From contig NC_066265.1 of the NCBI RefSeq assembly GCF_905404315.1, forward strand, positions 275,501-339,500: 64,000 bases of DNA, read 5' to 3'. Positions 44,011 through 54,252 of this stretch are shown here, in pieces. A program made the translations under genes and the position numbers. Below the pieces are notes generated by a model, which was given only the letters and a program-made list of their open reading frames with translations, was not told the origin of the DNA and made no database searches. Origin of the DNA: Leptidea sinapis (lineage: Eukaryota; Arthropoda; Insecta; Lepidoptera; Pieridae). Position 1 is the stretch's first letter, and each line of letters opens with the position of its first letter.

Positions 44011-44129
44011 GCCAACGTCCATACCACGTTGAATACACCGGTTCTCGTCCGATCACCGAAGTTAAGCAACGTCGGGCGCGGTCAGTACTTAGATGGGTGA
44101 CCGCTTGGGAACACCGCGTGATGTTGGCT
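44011..44129 (+). rRNA. 5S rRNA gene C13
   Basis: 'gaacggtct' type. Confidence 0.97.
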
Positions 44130-44212
44130 TTTTGTTCATTTAACTCTTATTTTATTTTGGTTTAGTTAATTGGTGTTAATAGTATTGGTTGATAATGTTC
44201 GAACGGTCTATC

Positions 44213-44331
44213 GCCAACGTCCATACCACGTTGAATACACCGGTTCTCGTCCGATCACCGAAGTTAAGCAACGTCGGGCGCGGTCAGTACTTAGATGGGT
44301 GACCGCTTGGGAACACCGCGTGATGTTGGCT
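44213..44331 (+). rRNA. 5S rRNA gene C14
   Basis: Carries the 'taatagtatt' spacer mark of C7. Confidence 0.97.
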
Positions 44332-44418
44332 TTTTGTTCATTTAACTCTTATTTTATTTTGGTTTAGTTAATTAATTGGTGTTAATATTATTGGTTGATA
44401 ATGTTCGAACGGTCTATC

Positions 44419-44537
44419 GCCAACGTCCATACCACGTTGAATACACCGGTTCTCGTCCGATCACCGAAGTTAAGCAACGTCGGGCGCGGTCAGTACTTAG
44501 ATGGGTGACCGCTTGGGAACACCGCGTGATGTTGGCT
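44419..44537 (+). rRNA. 5S rRNA gene C15
   Basis: Preceded by the 206-bp-type spacer, as C8. Confidence 0.97.
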
Positions 44538-44620
44538 TTTTGTTCATTTAACTCTTATTTTATTTTGGTTTAGTTAATTGGTGTTAATATTATTGGTTGA
44601 TAATGTTCGAACGGTCTATC

Positions 44621-44739
44621 GCCAACGTCCATACCACGTTGAATACACCGGTTCTCGTCCGATCACCGAAGTTAAGCAACGTCGGGCGCGGTCAGTACTT
44701 AGATGGGTGACCGCTTGGGAACACCGCGTGATGTTGGCT
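44621..44739 (+). rRNA. 5S rRNA gene C16
   Basis: Last gene before the second non-5S block; counterpart of C9. Confidence 0.97.
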
Positions 44740-44800
44740 TTTTGTTCATTTAACTCTTATTTTATTTTGGTTTAGTTAATTGGTGTTAATATTATTGGTT

Positions 44801-45845
44801 ATTATCGCAACTTTTATTATTGCAAAATAAACTAATTTTCATAAGTGACGCTAGGTGGCCGACAGAAAAATACGATGCAAATTGTTGCCTTATTTATAAT
44901 ATCATAAAGTCTATGTTTATTTAAATGAGAAAAATTAGCATTTATATTATTAAACCTGAGAAATATTGATCAAATTTGCTATTTATGACTTAAGCAGTAG
45001 CTATTCACTTGCACGATAAATTAGCATTTAATTTTCCAAGTCTTCAATGAATTAGGTAAAACATATAAGTACATTAATAATTTGAAATTATAACGAATGT
45101 TTTTTTCTCTGTTCAACTTCAGTGTTACTCAATTAGTCATAATTTTGTATAGCGGGGCCGTGTCGAACATTATTGTGTCGAACAATATTTTTGGTTTTTA
45201 GTTTCATTTCGGTAATTAAATTAATTCTCTATTTTTCTTATACCAAAGTAGTTGATTAGTATTAGTTATTAGTGTTCAGTGTACAAAAAATTTAAAATAT
45301 TAAAATAACTCTAAATATAATATTTAGGTCTAGGTTTAGTGTAAGAAAAACTTATTTATTATTATGGTGGAACGACGACGTACTGCTGCTATATGGGACT
45401 ATTTTTTGAGGAGTTAGAACAAAAGTGCTGTTTGCAACTTGTGCAGCAAGAGTTTGTCATTCAATCTATCAGTCCTAAGCCTGTTTTAAGTATGGAGGAA
45501 AATTCATTGATTGATGTGACCTTTTTAAATTTAACACGTCGTACCTAGTTTAGTGACCTGTCTAACACCCAGTAACTAACTGATTCATAAATACCAAAAA
45601 AAATGCAGATTGTTTAATATTCTAATTAATAGTAACTAACTGCTAACATAAATAAAATGTTGTACTAATGTTAAATTAACAAATGGTGAAATTTAACTAA
45701 GCAGAAAAACATAACGCTGTATAGTTACTTGTGAATTGTAATTTTTAACAGTGTTATAATAATTAGCGTTTTGCGTAACATGTTATTTTTTTTCGTATAA
45801 GCATTTTAACAAGTTAAGCAATATTAACGATTAACGTCACCTCTA
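44801..45845. repeat. 1,045-bp non-5S block, copy 2
   Basis: Offset from copy 1 by exactly 2,550 bp; no difference noticed by eye. Confidence 0.9.
45364..45489 (+). pseudogene. BED zinc-finger-like fragment, copy 2
   Basis: Same reading and same stop as at 42814-42939, so the stop predates the duplication. Confidence 0.5.
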
Positions 45846-45871
45846 CTTGGGAACACCGCGTGATGTTGGCT
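45846..45871 (+). pseudogene. truncated 5S gene after block copy 2
   Basis: Counterpart of 43296-43321. Confidence 0.9.
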
Positions 45872-45954
45872 TTTTGTTCAGTTAACTCTTATTTTATTTT
45901 GGTTTAGTTAATTGGTGTTAATATTATTGGTTGATAATGTTCGAACGATCTATC

Positions 45955-46073
45955 GCCAACGTCCATACCACGTTGAATACACCGGTTCTCGTCCGATCAC
46001 CGAAGTTAAGCAACGTCGGGCGCGGTCAGTACTTAGATGGGTGACCGCTTGGGAACACCGCGTGATGTTGGCT
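45955..46073 (+). rRNA. 5S rRNA gene C17
   Basis: 'gaacgatct'/'ttcagtta' type; partner of C10. Confidence 0.97.
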
Positions 46074-46156
46074 TTTTGTTCAGTTAACTCTTATTTTATT
46101 TTGGTTTAGTTAATTGGTGTTAATATTATTGGTTGATAATGTTCGAACGATCTATC

Positions 46157-46275
46157 GCCAACGTCCATACCACGTTGAATACACCGGTTCTCGTCCGATC
46201 ACCGAAGTTAAGCAACGTCGGGCGCGGTCAGTACTTAGATGGGTGACCGCTTGGGAACACCGCGTGATGTTGGCT
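46157..46275 (+). rRNA. 5S rRNA gene C18
   Basis: Partner of C11. Confidence 0.97.
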
Positions 46276-46358
46276 TTTTGTTCAGTTAACTCTTATTTTA
46301 TTTTGGTTTAGTTAATTGGTGTTAATATTATTGGTTGATAATGTTCGAACGATCTATC

Positions 46359-46477
46359 GCCAACGTCCATACCACGTTGAATACACCGGTTCTCGTCCGA
46401 TCACCGAAGTTAAGCAACGTCGGGCGCGGTCAGTACTTAGATGGGTGACCGCTTGGGAACACCGCGTGATGTTGGCT
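46359..46477 (+). rRNA. 5S rRNA gene C19
   Basis: 'gaacgatct' upstream, 'ttcagtta' downstream, unlike C12 at the corresponding place. Confidence 0.97.
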
Positions 46478-46560
46478 TTTTGTTCAGTTAACTCTTATTT
46501 TATTTTGGTTTAGTTAATTGGTGTTAATATTATTGGTTGATAATGTTCGAACGATCTATC

Positions 46561-46679
46561 GCCAACGTCCATACCACGTTGAATACACCGGTTCTCGTCC
46601 GATCACCGAAGTTAAGCAACGTCGGGCGCGGTCAGTACTTAGATGGGTGACCGCTTGGGAACACCGCGTGATGTTGGCT
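46561..46679 (+). rRNA. 5S rRNA gene C20
   Basis: 'gaacgatct'/'ttcagtta' type. Confidence 0.97.
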
Positions 46680-46762
46680 TTTTGTTCAGTTAACTCTTAT
46701 TTTATTTTGGTTTAGTTAATTGGTGTTAATATTATTGGTTGATAATGTTCGAACGATCTATC

Positions 46763-46881
46763 GCCAACGTCCATACCACGTTGAATACACCGGTTCTCGT
46801 CCGATCACCGAAGTTAAGCAACGTCGGGCGCGGTCAGTACTTAGATGGGTGACCGCTTGGGAACACCGCGTGATGTTGGCT
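46763..46881 (+). rRNA. 5S rRNA gene C21 (hybrid unit)
   Basis: Upstream 'gaacgatct', downstream 'ttcattta': a second switch point like C12. Confidence 0.97.
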
Positions 46882-46964
46882 TTTTGTTCATTTAACTCTT
46901 ATTTTATTTTGGTTTAGTTAATTGGTGTTAATATTATTGGTTGATAATGTTCGAACGGTCTATC

Positions 46965-47083
46965 GCCAACGTCCATACCACGTTGAATACACCGGTTCTC
47001 GTCCGATCACCGAAGTTAAGCAACGTCGGGCGCGGTCAGTACTTAGATGGGTGACCGCTTGGGAACACCGCGTGATGTTGGCT
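46965..47083 (+). rRNA. 5S rRNA gene C22
   Basis: 'gaacggtct'/'ttcattta' type. Confidence 0.97.
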
Positions 47084-47166
47084 TTTTGTTCATTTAACTC
47101 TTATTTTATTTTGGTTTAGTTAATTGGTGTTAATATTATTGGTTGATAATGTTCGAACGGTCTATC

Positions 47167-47285
47167 GCCAACGTCCATACCACGTTGAATACACCGGTTC
47201 TCGTCCGATCACCGAAGTTAAGCAACGTCGGGCGCGGTCAGTACTTAGATGGGTGACCGCTTGGGAACACCGCGTGATGTTGGCT
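47167..47285 (+). rRNA. 5S rRNA gene C23
   Basis: 'gaacggtct'/'ttcattta' type. Confidence 0.97.
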
Positions 47286-47368
47286 TTTTGTTCATTTAAC
47301 TCTTATTTTATTTTGGTTTAGTTAATTGGTGTTAATATTATTGGTTGATAATGTTCGAACGATCTATC

Positions 47369-47487
47369 GCCAACGTCCATACCACGTTGAATACACCGGT
47401 TCTCGTCCGATCACCGAAGTTAAGCAACGTCGGGCGCGGTCAGTACTTAGATGGGTGACCGCTTGGGAACACCGCGTGATGTTGGCT
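47369..47487 (+). rRNA. 5S rRNA gene C24
   Basis: Back to 'gaacgatct'/'ttcagtta'. Confidence 0.97.
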
Positions 47488-47570
47488 TTTTGTTCAGTTA
47501 ACTCTTATTTTATTTTGGTTTAGTTAATTGGTGTTAATATTATTGGTTGATAATGTTCGAACGATCTATC

Positions 47571-47689
47571 GCCAACGTCCATACCACGTTGAATACACCG
47601 GTTCTCGTCCGATCACCGAAGTTAAGCAACGTCGGGCGCGGTCAGTACTTAGATGGGTGACCGCTTGGGAACACCGCGTGATGTTGGCT
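47571..47689 (+). rRNA. 5S rRNA gene C25
   Basis: Last gene; array similarity stops after 'ggctttttgtt'. Confidence 0.97.
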
Positions 47690-48315
47690 TTTTGTTTTAC
47701 CTTGGTCAAGTTAAATTTTGTTATTATTGGTGACAACAACATAAAAAATCTCTCCCACGCTTGTTGACTTATTGCTCCCATACTTTATAGCCACCTTTGT
47801 GACCATATTGCTCTAATTCATCAGTGTCCCCGAATTATTTAGGTAAAGTAGCGTCTGTAACGCAATTAGTATGAATCACATGGGTGCGCCCGGTTCGATG
47901 CTCGCCCGTCACGTGCCAATATGCGGTCTTCGAATTCATTCGTATGTTTATTGCACGTTTCATAATGTCGGTGACGTACCTGTGATTCCTGTCATGGTAC
48001 ACGAGAGTGTGGGCCGCAATGAACCACCACGTGACCTGTACGTGGGCTAGTTTGTCTCTTGTTCCAAAAAGCAAATTCAAAATGTTACTTGCGCTTTAAA
48101 AATTAGTTCTTTAAACATTATACGTCATATCCGATAGATTTCATCGTGAAATCTGTATTCTCTTTCATAACTGAAGCATATGTTACTATAATATATTTGC
48201 ACAGCTTTATTTTGCTAATCCGTCCTTTCCCATTTATACATTCGGTTAAAAAGGGGGCACAAGTTTTAAGGCCAGTTCTGGTGTCAATAAAATATAAAAT
48301 AGTTTATTTATTTAG
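47690..48315. other. intron sequence with a diverged LINE tail
   Basis: 47940-48070 shows scattered matches to the LINE tail ('ctgtgattcct', 'gagagtgtgggc', 'gtttgtctct'). The rest is unassigned. Confidence 0.35.
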
Positions 48316-48465
48316 GAGGCTAGAAGCACTGAGGACATATACATAGACGATGAGCTGTCAACACAAATACAAGAGAACTTCGGAGGGAGAGTGAAGATCC
48401 TGCCGCTGCACGGGTCTCTACATGAAATACTGTGCGAGAAAGAAGATGATTGCTGCTTGATAAAG
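48316..48465 (+). CDS. host gene exon 8
   Basis: Acceptor 'tatttatttag' precedes and donor 'gtgcgt' follows. It is exactly 50 codons, phase 0 on both sides. It reads EARSTEDIYIDDELSTQIQE and GRVKILPLHGSLHEILCEKE, probably continuing the domain of exon 7. Confidence 0.85.
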
Positions 48466-48543
48466 GTGCGTGCTGTAATACGACCGCGCCCGTATCAAAC
48501 ATATGGAATAACTTTGACAACAGAGCCAAATATTAACTAGCTT

Positions 48544-48671
48544 TAAGGCCGGCAACGCTCTTGTGATTCCTCTGGTGTTGCAGGAGAGTGTGGGCGGCGG
48601 TGATCACTTAACACCAGGTGACCCGTACGCTCGTTTGTCCTCCTATTCCATAAAAAAAAAAAAGCTTCTGG
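48544..48671 (+). repeat. LINE 3' tail with poly-A
   Basis: The best-kept copy of the tail: 'ggccggcaacgctcttgtga', 'ggcggtgatcacttaacacc', 'gctcgtttgtcctcc', then a run of 12 A. It lies 78 bp after a host exon. Confidence 0.75.
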
Positions 48672-49395
48672 CCACTAATTTCTTGGATATTTGGTTATAC
48701 CGCCCACTAACAAAGTGTATGCAAATTCTTATGATGAACGACGTTGAATAGTTGGAGCATTGAGGCGAATTTGTAGTCAGTTGGGATATATTTTAGGTAT
48801 GTAATATTTTGTCCTAAATCTAATGACGTCACTGGCTAGAACAACATGGTTATATAGCGGGAACCCAGCGGTATCACAAACTATTGTGGCTGATGTACTG
48901 AGGATCTTTGTAGAATATTGTGTTCCAACCACACCAGCGCGTAAACTGTTTATTATAAAAAATAGTATTTAAGGCTATCCTGAGAGGCTCCTGTTGCCTA
49001 TTTCTATTCCTACATTTGGCTTACATATAAAAAATAAAATAGAATTAGAGATTGTAGCGTTAAATGAAACAAATTTCGTCTTCATAAAGTAATGTGTTTG
49101 CTCGGCTAGATCTAATAGTACATTAAACTTACTATAAAATATCTGGGTCTTCTATAATTTTCAATCTCAATACTAAAATGGTATCTGATGCAATGGTATT
49201 CGATTTTAGTCTTCTTTATGCAATTTTGCATTATTTTGTACACAAGTGGTTCAATGTATGAAATTAAATGTAAACATATTATGTTCGTCAATTATTGCAA
49301 TCTAAATTTAACCTTAGAATTTCCAGCATTTAGTCGCAAGTTAATTTTATAACATTAAATATTTTTGATTTATTTATTTGTAACTTTTGTAACAG
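48672..49395. other. intron sequence, nothing recognised
   Basis: AT-rich; no gene seen. Confidence 0.4.
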
Positions 49396-49923
49396 GTGAA
49401 GCGTGAAAACGGATGCGACTCATTGTACTTCCGGTGCGATTCCGACACGGAGTCACGTGACGCGACCGACGGTCACAACCACCCGTGCTCACACAAACAC
49501 AAACACACCGACACGGTGGTATACAAGCGCATCTCTCTCGTCGAGGAAATACAGCGCGTCTGCCCCAAACGAAACAACCCTGTCACGGCCCTCAGGATGC
49601 TCAGCGACAGACTCAAATCTAGACCAAAATCCGAAGTATTCCTTAAAAACATCACTCAGGAAACCCGAGCTATGAGCAACAGTAGCCCATCACTCCTCAC
49701 CAATGACAGAGAAGTGGAGGTGAACATCGAGAACGTGATGAGTTACCAGGACTCTTCGTCGGACGAGAATATCAAGTGTGACGATGATGACTTCGAGATC
49801 ATCGAACGAGAGATCGAGGAGGGACTCGCCGCTGCCAAGTATTGTGTAACCGGCGGCCTGGAAAAGATCTCTGAAGAGAACCTTTCCGTATTAAATGACG
49901 AAATTGATTCAATTATTTTTTAA
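49396..49923 (+). CDS. host gene last exon with stop
   Basis: Acceptor 'cttttgtaacag' ends at 49395; the reading runs in phase 0 to TAA at 49921. The sequence opens VKRENGCDSLYFRCDSDTES and then has a His/Lys-rich patch (HNHPCSHKHKHTD). A helical region follows, then an acidic C-terminus with EIIEREIEEGLAAAKY and ending LNDEIDSIIF. The acidic tail and His-rich patch suggest a binding surface; no family recognised. No canonical AATAAA is obvious in the first 400 bases after the stop. Confidence 0.87.
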   Translation: MKRENGCDSLYFRCDSDTESRDATDGHNHPCSHKHKHTDTVVYKRISLVEEIQRVCPKRNNPVTALRMLSDRLKSRPKSEVFLKNITQETRAMSNSSPSLLTNDREVEVNIENVMSYQDSSSDENIKCDDDDFEIIEREIEEGLAAAKYCVTGGLEKISEENLSVLNDEIDSIIF

Positions 49924-50389
49924 GCTGGCTTAAGATTAATCTATTTGGTTGAGTGTACGATCGCATTTAAGAATCCAAAGAGTTTATTAAGTTTTGAATT
50001 TTTTAGTTTTAAATAACAGTGCAAGAATTATGTGATTTAGATTAAGAGGCCGAACATTCCAGATTGGTTGTGATTTTAGAATAATTGATATATTTTTTTA
50101 ATTATTTCCACTTGTTTTTAATATTATTAATTTTATCGTTTTTACCTCGGTTTTGAAGTGTTTTTTAAAACTATCTAATATTTAGATCTGCTGCTATTTT
50201 AACGTTGTAGTAAATTGAATTAATTTAGAAGAAATATAGTTTGTACTTGATTAATACGAAGCAGTTTGAGTAAATCATTATTATAAATGGTATTTGTTTT
50301 ATTTGTATTTTTCTCACACATTCAAGTAAAATACTTTTCATCAATATTTTAACGTGTGTAACTTTGATTTTTTTGTTACTTTAGAAAAA
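49924..50389. other. 3' untranslated and intergenic sequence
   Basis: AT-rich sequence expected to hold the host 3' UTR; the end cannot be placed. Confidence 0.4.
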
Positions 50390-50600
50390 AATGTCACCGA
50401 AATGTCCAGCGGTTGCGAATCTAAAGTGGCATTGGGCAGGACACATAGCTAGCATAGCACACGGATCACCGTTGGGGCAGTAAAGTACTCGAATGGCGAC
50501 CTGTTCTACTGTATTGTACACCTTATACACCGGTATAAGTCTTATCTTTTTTGCAAGAGTTTGGTGGCGATGATCACGTACCATACTTCACCCACCAAGT
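50390..50600 (+). repeat. LINE C-terminal fragment
   Basis: LKWHWAGHIASIAHG and, in another frame, SKVLEWRP can be read, as in the C-terminus of many LINE proteins. Confidence 0.55.
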
Positions 50601-50935
50601 ACGCCAATAACGTTTTTTTATGACAATAAGGTACGAGACGACCAGAACGTTTAGCTGATGGTAATTGATACGCCCTGCCCATTACAATGCAGTATTGCTC
50701 AGAATTCTAGAAAAACCCGAAAATTTTGAGCGGCACTACAATTGCGCTTGTCACCTTGAGAAGTTAGATGTCTCCTTTGTCCAGTCATTTCACTAGCTAC
50801 GGCGCCCTTCAGACCTAGTCACAATACGTTTTTACACATTACTGCTTCACGGCAGAAAAAAGCGCCATTGTGGTACACATAATCTAGCCGGCAGCTAGCA
50901 TGTGCGAAGGAGCCTTCCACTGGTGTTCAGGTAAT
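50601..50935 (+). repeat. lepidopteran interspersed repeat
   Basis: Contains 'gctgatggtaattgatacgc', 'gagcggcactacaattgcgc' and 'actgcttcacggcag', blocks I know as a frequent repeat in moth and butterfly genomes. Class (SINE or LINE derivative) uncertain. Confidence 0.65.
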
Positions 50936-51379
50936 AATAATATTGACAGTCTTACACAAATTATCTTGCCCCAAAGTAGACGCCATAGCCTGACCTATGA
51001 GTACAAGGCAACGATGTATTGAATACAATATACCTACTTCACAACTAGTAAAAAAAGGAGGACTCCGCACCGTGATATTAGCAAGTGAAGCACATTTATG
51101 CTAGTGTGTATGCGGCTATGGGGTATACCAGTTAGGTACACAATTTTTTTTCTAACTATAATCATATTATATCCACAAATACTATTATATTATTGATTTA
51201 CACTTTTTCACCACCCATGACGGCATTTTTAAAATATTTTATTGCGACGCAAACTGATCTGTCACAGACGATGGCAAATCTGATAATGGCGGCCGATCGG
51301 CTTGTATTAGTGTAAGTGTATGCGTGGGGCTATGTATTTACACGATTACCGGCTTGTTTTGGTGCCTCACTGTTATGTT
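50936..51379. other. intergenic sequence, nothing recognised
   Basis: No feature identified. Confidence 0.4.
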
Positions 51380-51535
51380 AGGTGACACGGAGCCCTTAAT
51401 TTTTTACTCGTCCGTGACCTACTTACATAATTTAATATACATGACTCGGAAATAAACATCAACACGCACCTACAGTGATTCGAACCCGGGACCTCTAGCT
51501 CAGTAGGCAGGGTTAAGGCGACAATAAATGCCAGC
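51380..51535 (-). repeat. tRNA-type SINE fragment
   Basis: The minus strand reads 'gagctagaggtcccgggttc' then 'gaatcac', which contains a Pol III B-box (GGTTCGAATC), followed by 'tttccgagtcatg', a block I know from lepidopteran SINE-like repeats. Not a real tRNA: no cloverleaf can be formed. Confidence 0.6.
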
Positions 51536-52025
51536 AACATTGAGCAAGTGGGAGGAGCTTGCTTCATTGCCGAGCACCGACGAGTGCCGACCGCACAAAA
51601 ACATTGCCGTGGCCCGTGGCACAACGTGCCTTCTCCACCTTGTACAGCTATTACAATGATTATGTTATTCATTTCATTCAGACGCAACGGACGGCTTGTA
51701 ATTTCGTAGAGTAACCATACGTTTCTTTACTACGTGATTGTGATCACTATCCAATATATTTCTGTTGTAATGTTTATAATTGACTGATTATTGAAAACAT
51801 CTCTGTATGTTTAGATAAGTAAATAAAAACATAATAATTATCTGCGCGATTCCATGACTCGGAGTACAGTATTATGAAATACTTTTCAACGCACTTTTAA
51901 CAGCAAATCAATAATTTGAATAAAGCTATTACGGCTAACATTCATGACTTCTAGTTCTACGAAAGTATTACGTCAGATTATATATTATACATATTAAATT
52001 ATTTGTGAGTGTTTGTCACAGGTAG
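51536..52025. other. intergenic sequence, nothing recognised
   Basis: No feature identified before the Jockey target site. Confidence 0.4.
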
Positions 52026-52037
52026 GTATTGCTACAT
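52026..52037. repeat. target-site duplication of the Jockey element, left
   Basis: GTATTGCTACAT, identical to 57748-57759. Confidence 0.85.
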
Positions 52038-52583
52038 GGAGTTCGATTCAGGCAGGCAACGCGAGCACACGTGCCGCGTTATCTGTCCTCCTTCGAATAT
52101 TTTTATTACCTGCGTTATCGCACTATCTGCTCAGGCCACCTGGGCTAGCTATTGTTATCGCGCGCTATTGTTCGGGACTCTTTGAGTCTCGCACCTGTTG
52201 CGTTCCTTCGCGGAACGTAGCTTAGTTATTATCTGTGTTAATTACCCGGTTTTACGATCGTGTTAGTTAGCACCTGTGCTGTGTTTCGCGATTCTGCACG
52301 CTAATCGTGTGTGTTTGTGAGTTGCAGTTCGTGCCGTGTGTGTCTTCTCCGCGGGGGCCTGCACAGCGTGCATCGGGGTTCCGGCCCGGCCAGTCTACAT
52401 CCAGCAAAGCTAAGTCTTAGACTTAATTATTATTATTAATTTCTTTTAATTTTGCATATTTTATTATTATTTATTAATGTGCAAGTGTACAACTTAACTA
52501 TAGTTGTCCACTTAATTATTATATTACCCCTCTGCCTGACTCGGGCAGCGGGGGTTGTTGCCCGCCCAACCTAGTTATTAAAT

Positions 52584-54252
52584 ATGACAACCATGGCTTC
52601 ACCAATGGTTCCCGACGAGGGCTTCTTCAGCGCTCTCTTAGATAGGTTATTTTCGGAGAAGATCGCTCCGCTTATTAAAAAAACAATAGATCAGACAGTG
52701 GATCCCGCTTTTAGATTGAAATCCAAAAAATATAACTCGTCATCTGACGTTTCGGGTTCCGACGGGGAATCCGAAATGGAACTAGGTAATGACTCCGACG
52801 CAAGCTCCGTAGCTTCGGTCAAACCAAGGAAAATGATCACCCGATCAGCCCGTCCGCCTGTCCTTCAGGCGTACTTTGACGCCCAGGCGACCCTTAAGGT
52901 CCCCGCGGTCAGTCCTGACCGCACGGAAGCTCCTCAGGCTTCCAGTGCTTCACCGGCCCAGCCGGAAACCGCTCTACCGTGGAGAGCGGAGAGTGTCGCG
53001 TCGGATGCTGACGGCTTCATCACCGTCAGTCGCAAGAAGAAGCGCGGTCGCGAATCGCCTTCTCTTGATGGCACACCCGCCAAGAAACCCGCGGCCACGA
53101 CTGGCTCCACTCCCGCGTCCGCGCCCGCGCCCGCTAAAGCCCGCGTACTGCCTCCGACCAAGCGCCCGCCTCCTATTTTTATAGGAGACCGAGGCCGCTG
53201 GTTAGTTATCAAAAATAGGATCCCGAAGACGCTCTCCTTCCAGGCGAGTGCGTACCAATCTCTCATCAAATTAGAGACCAGAGAGGTAGCGGACCACCAA
53301 GCCCTGACATCTCTTCTTAGAGAGCTGAGTGTGGGTTTCCACACGTACGCCCTGCCTGAGGAGAAGCGTCTGAGGGTCGTTATTAGGAACGTCCCCAGAG
53401 AGTTAGGCGAGGCCGACATTCTGTCGGACCTCAAAGAGCAGGGTTACCCTGCACACGAGGTGCACCGTATGCGCGGAACCACCAACAAACAACCATTTAA
53501 CATGGTTCTCGTCGTCCTCGACCTCACGCAAGAGGGAAAGGAAATTTTCAATATCAAATCGGTTTGCTCCCTTCAGAGCATCCGGGCCGAAGCTCCTCGC
53601 AACCGCGGGGGGCCCGGTCAGTGTCACAGATGCCAGTTATACGGGCACTCGCAACTGTGAACACACCCCGAGGTGTGTGAAGTGCCTCGGCAAACACGGC
53701 ACGCCGGAGTGCCCTCGACCAGCGTAATGCGCGGAGCCCCCGGCCTGCGTCTTGTGCGGGGAGAAAGGGCACCCCGCGAGCTATCGCGGGTGTCCCAAGG
53801 CACCCAAACACATGCGTCACCCAGGGCGCCGCCAGCCGCAAGGCAGAGCAGAGAAAGTGGAGTTCACTCCGACCTTCAAATCTGCGCCGCCTCCGAAGGT
53901 AAACGCCTGGGCGAGGTCTCCTCCGGCTGCCAACGCTGCCACAGAGGCCACTCTCGCGGCCCCCGCGCCCCTCCGGCCACCGCTGGCGTCCCGCCCGGCG
54001 GCGTCGGTCCCGCGACCGAGGCCATCGGCGCCCGCGTCCACGGCAACAGGTAACCAAGGCGGCAGCACCTTTGCCTTCATGTTCGAACTGTCAGAGTTGT
54101 TCGACATAGATGAAATCACAGCCCTGGCCAGCAGGCTCGAGCCTGTCCGGGACGACCCGCCGTCGCTCCTGCAAGTTATGGCAGACAACGGCAAAATATT
54201 CCGTGCCCTCACCGATATAGGGCGAAAGTATAAAAACATTCGCGATGCCTAA
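52584..54252 (+). pseudogene. Jockey ORF1 (gag-like, zinc knuckles), disrupted
   Basis: From ATG 52584 it reads a Ser/Pro/Ala-rich N-terminus. A PRE_C2HC-type domain follows (LRVVIRNVPRELGEADILSD near residues 255-275), then zinc knuckles beginning GQCHRCQLYGHS. A single-base loss near 53650 shifts frame inside the first knuckle. The reading resumes as CVKCLGKHGTPECPRPA, hits TAA at about 53727, and continues CVLCGEKGHPASYRGCP, the next knuckles. It ends at a TAA overlapping the ORF2 ATG (ATGCCTAA). ORF1 proteins bind element RNA. Confidence 0.85.

Larger units (their letters stand above)
40447..47689 (+). repeat. 5S rDNA cluster C (25 full units in three blocks)
   Basis: Blocks of 9, 7 and 9 genes (from 40447, 43405 and 45955) are separated by two copies of the same 1,045-bp non-5S block (42251-43295 and 44801-45845). 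Each block copy is followed by the last 25 bases of a 5S gene. Two spacer types are mixed: 'gaacggtct' with 'ttcattta', and 'gaacgatct' with 'ttcagtta'. The cluster fills most of the intron 40302-48315 and ends directly after the T run of the last gene. Confidence 0.95.

Noticed and set aside
3429..47767. Dozens of near-identical 65-codon + strand open frames beginning MVLILLVDNV
   Set aside because: They start at TTG in the 5S spacer and run through the 5S gene. Conservation follows from the rRNA and array, not from protein coding.
51465..51520. Possible tRNA gene on the minus strand
   Set aside because: Only a B-box-like stretch is present and no cloverleaf can be drawn; it fits a tRNA-derived SINE fragment.
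52876..54239. Several GC-rich open frames on both strands
   Set aside because: Alternative-frame shadows of Jockey ORF1, caused by high GC content.
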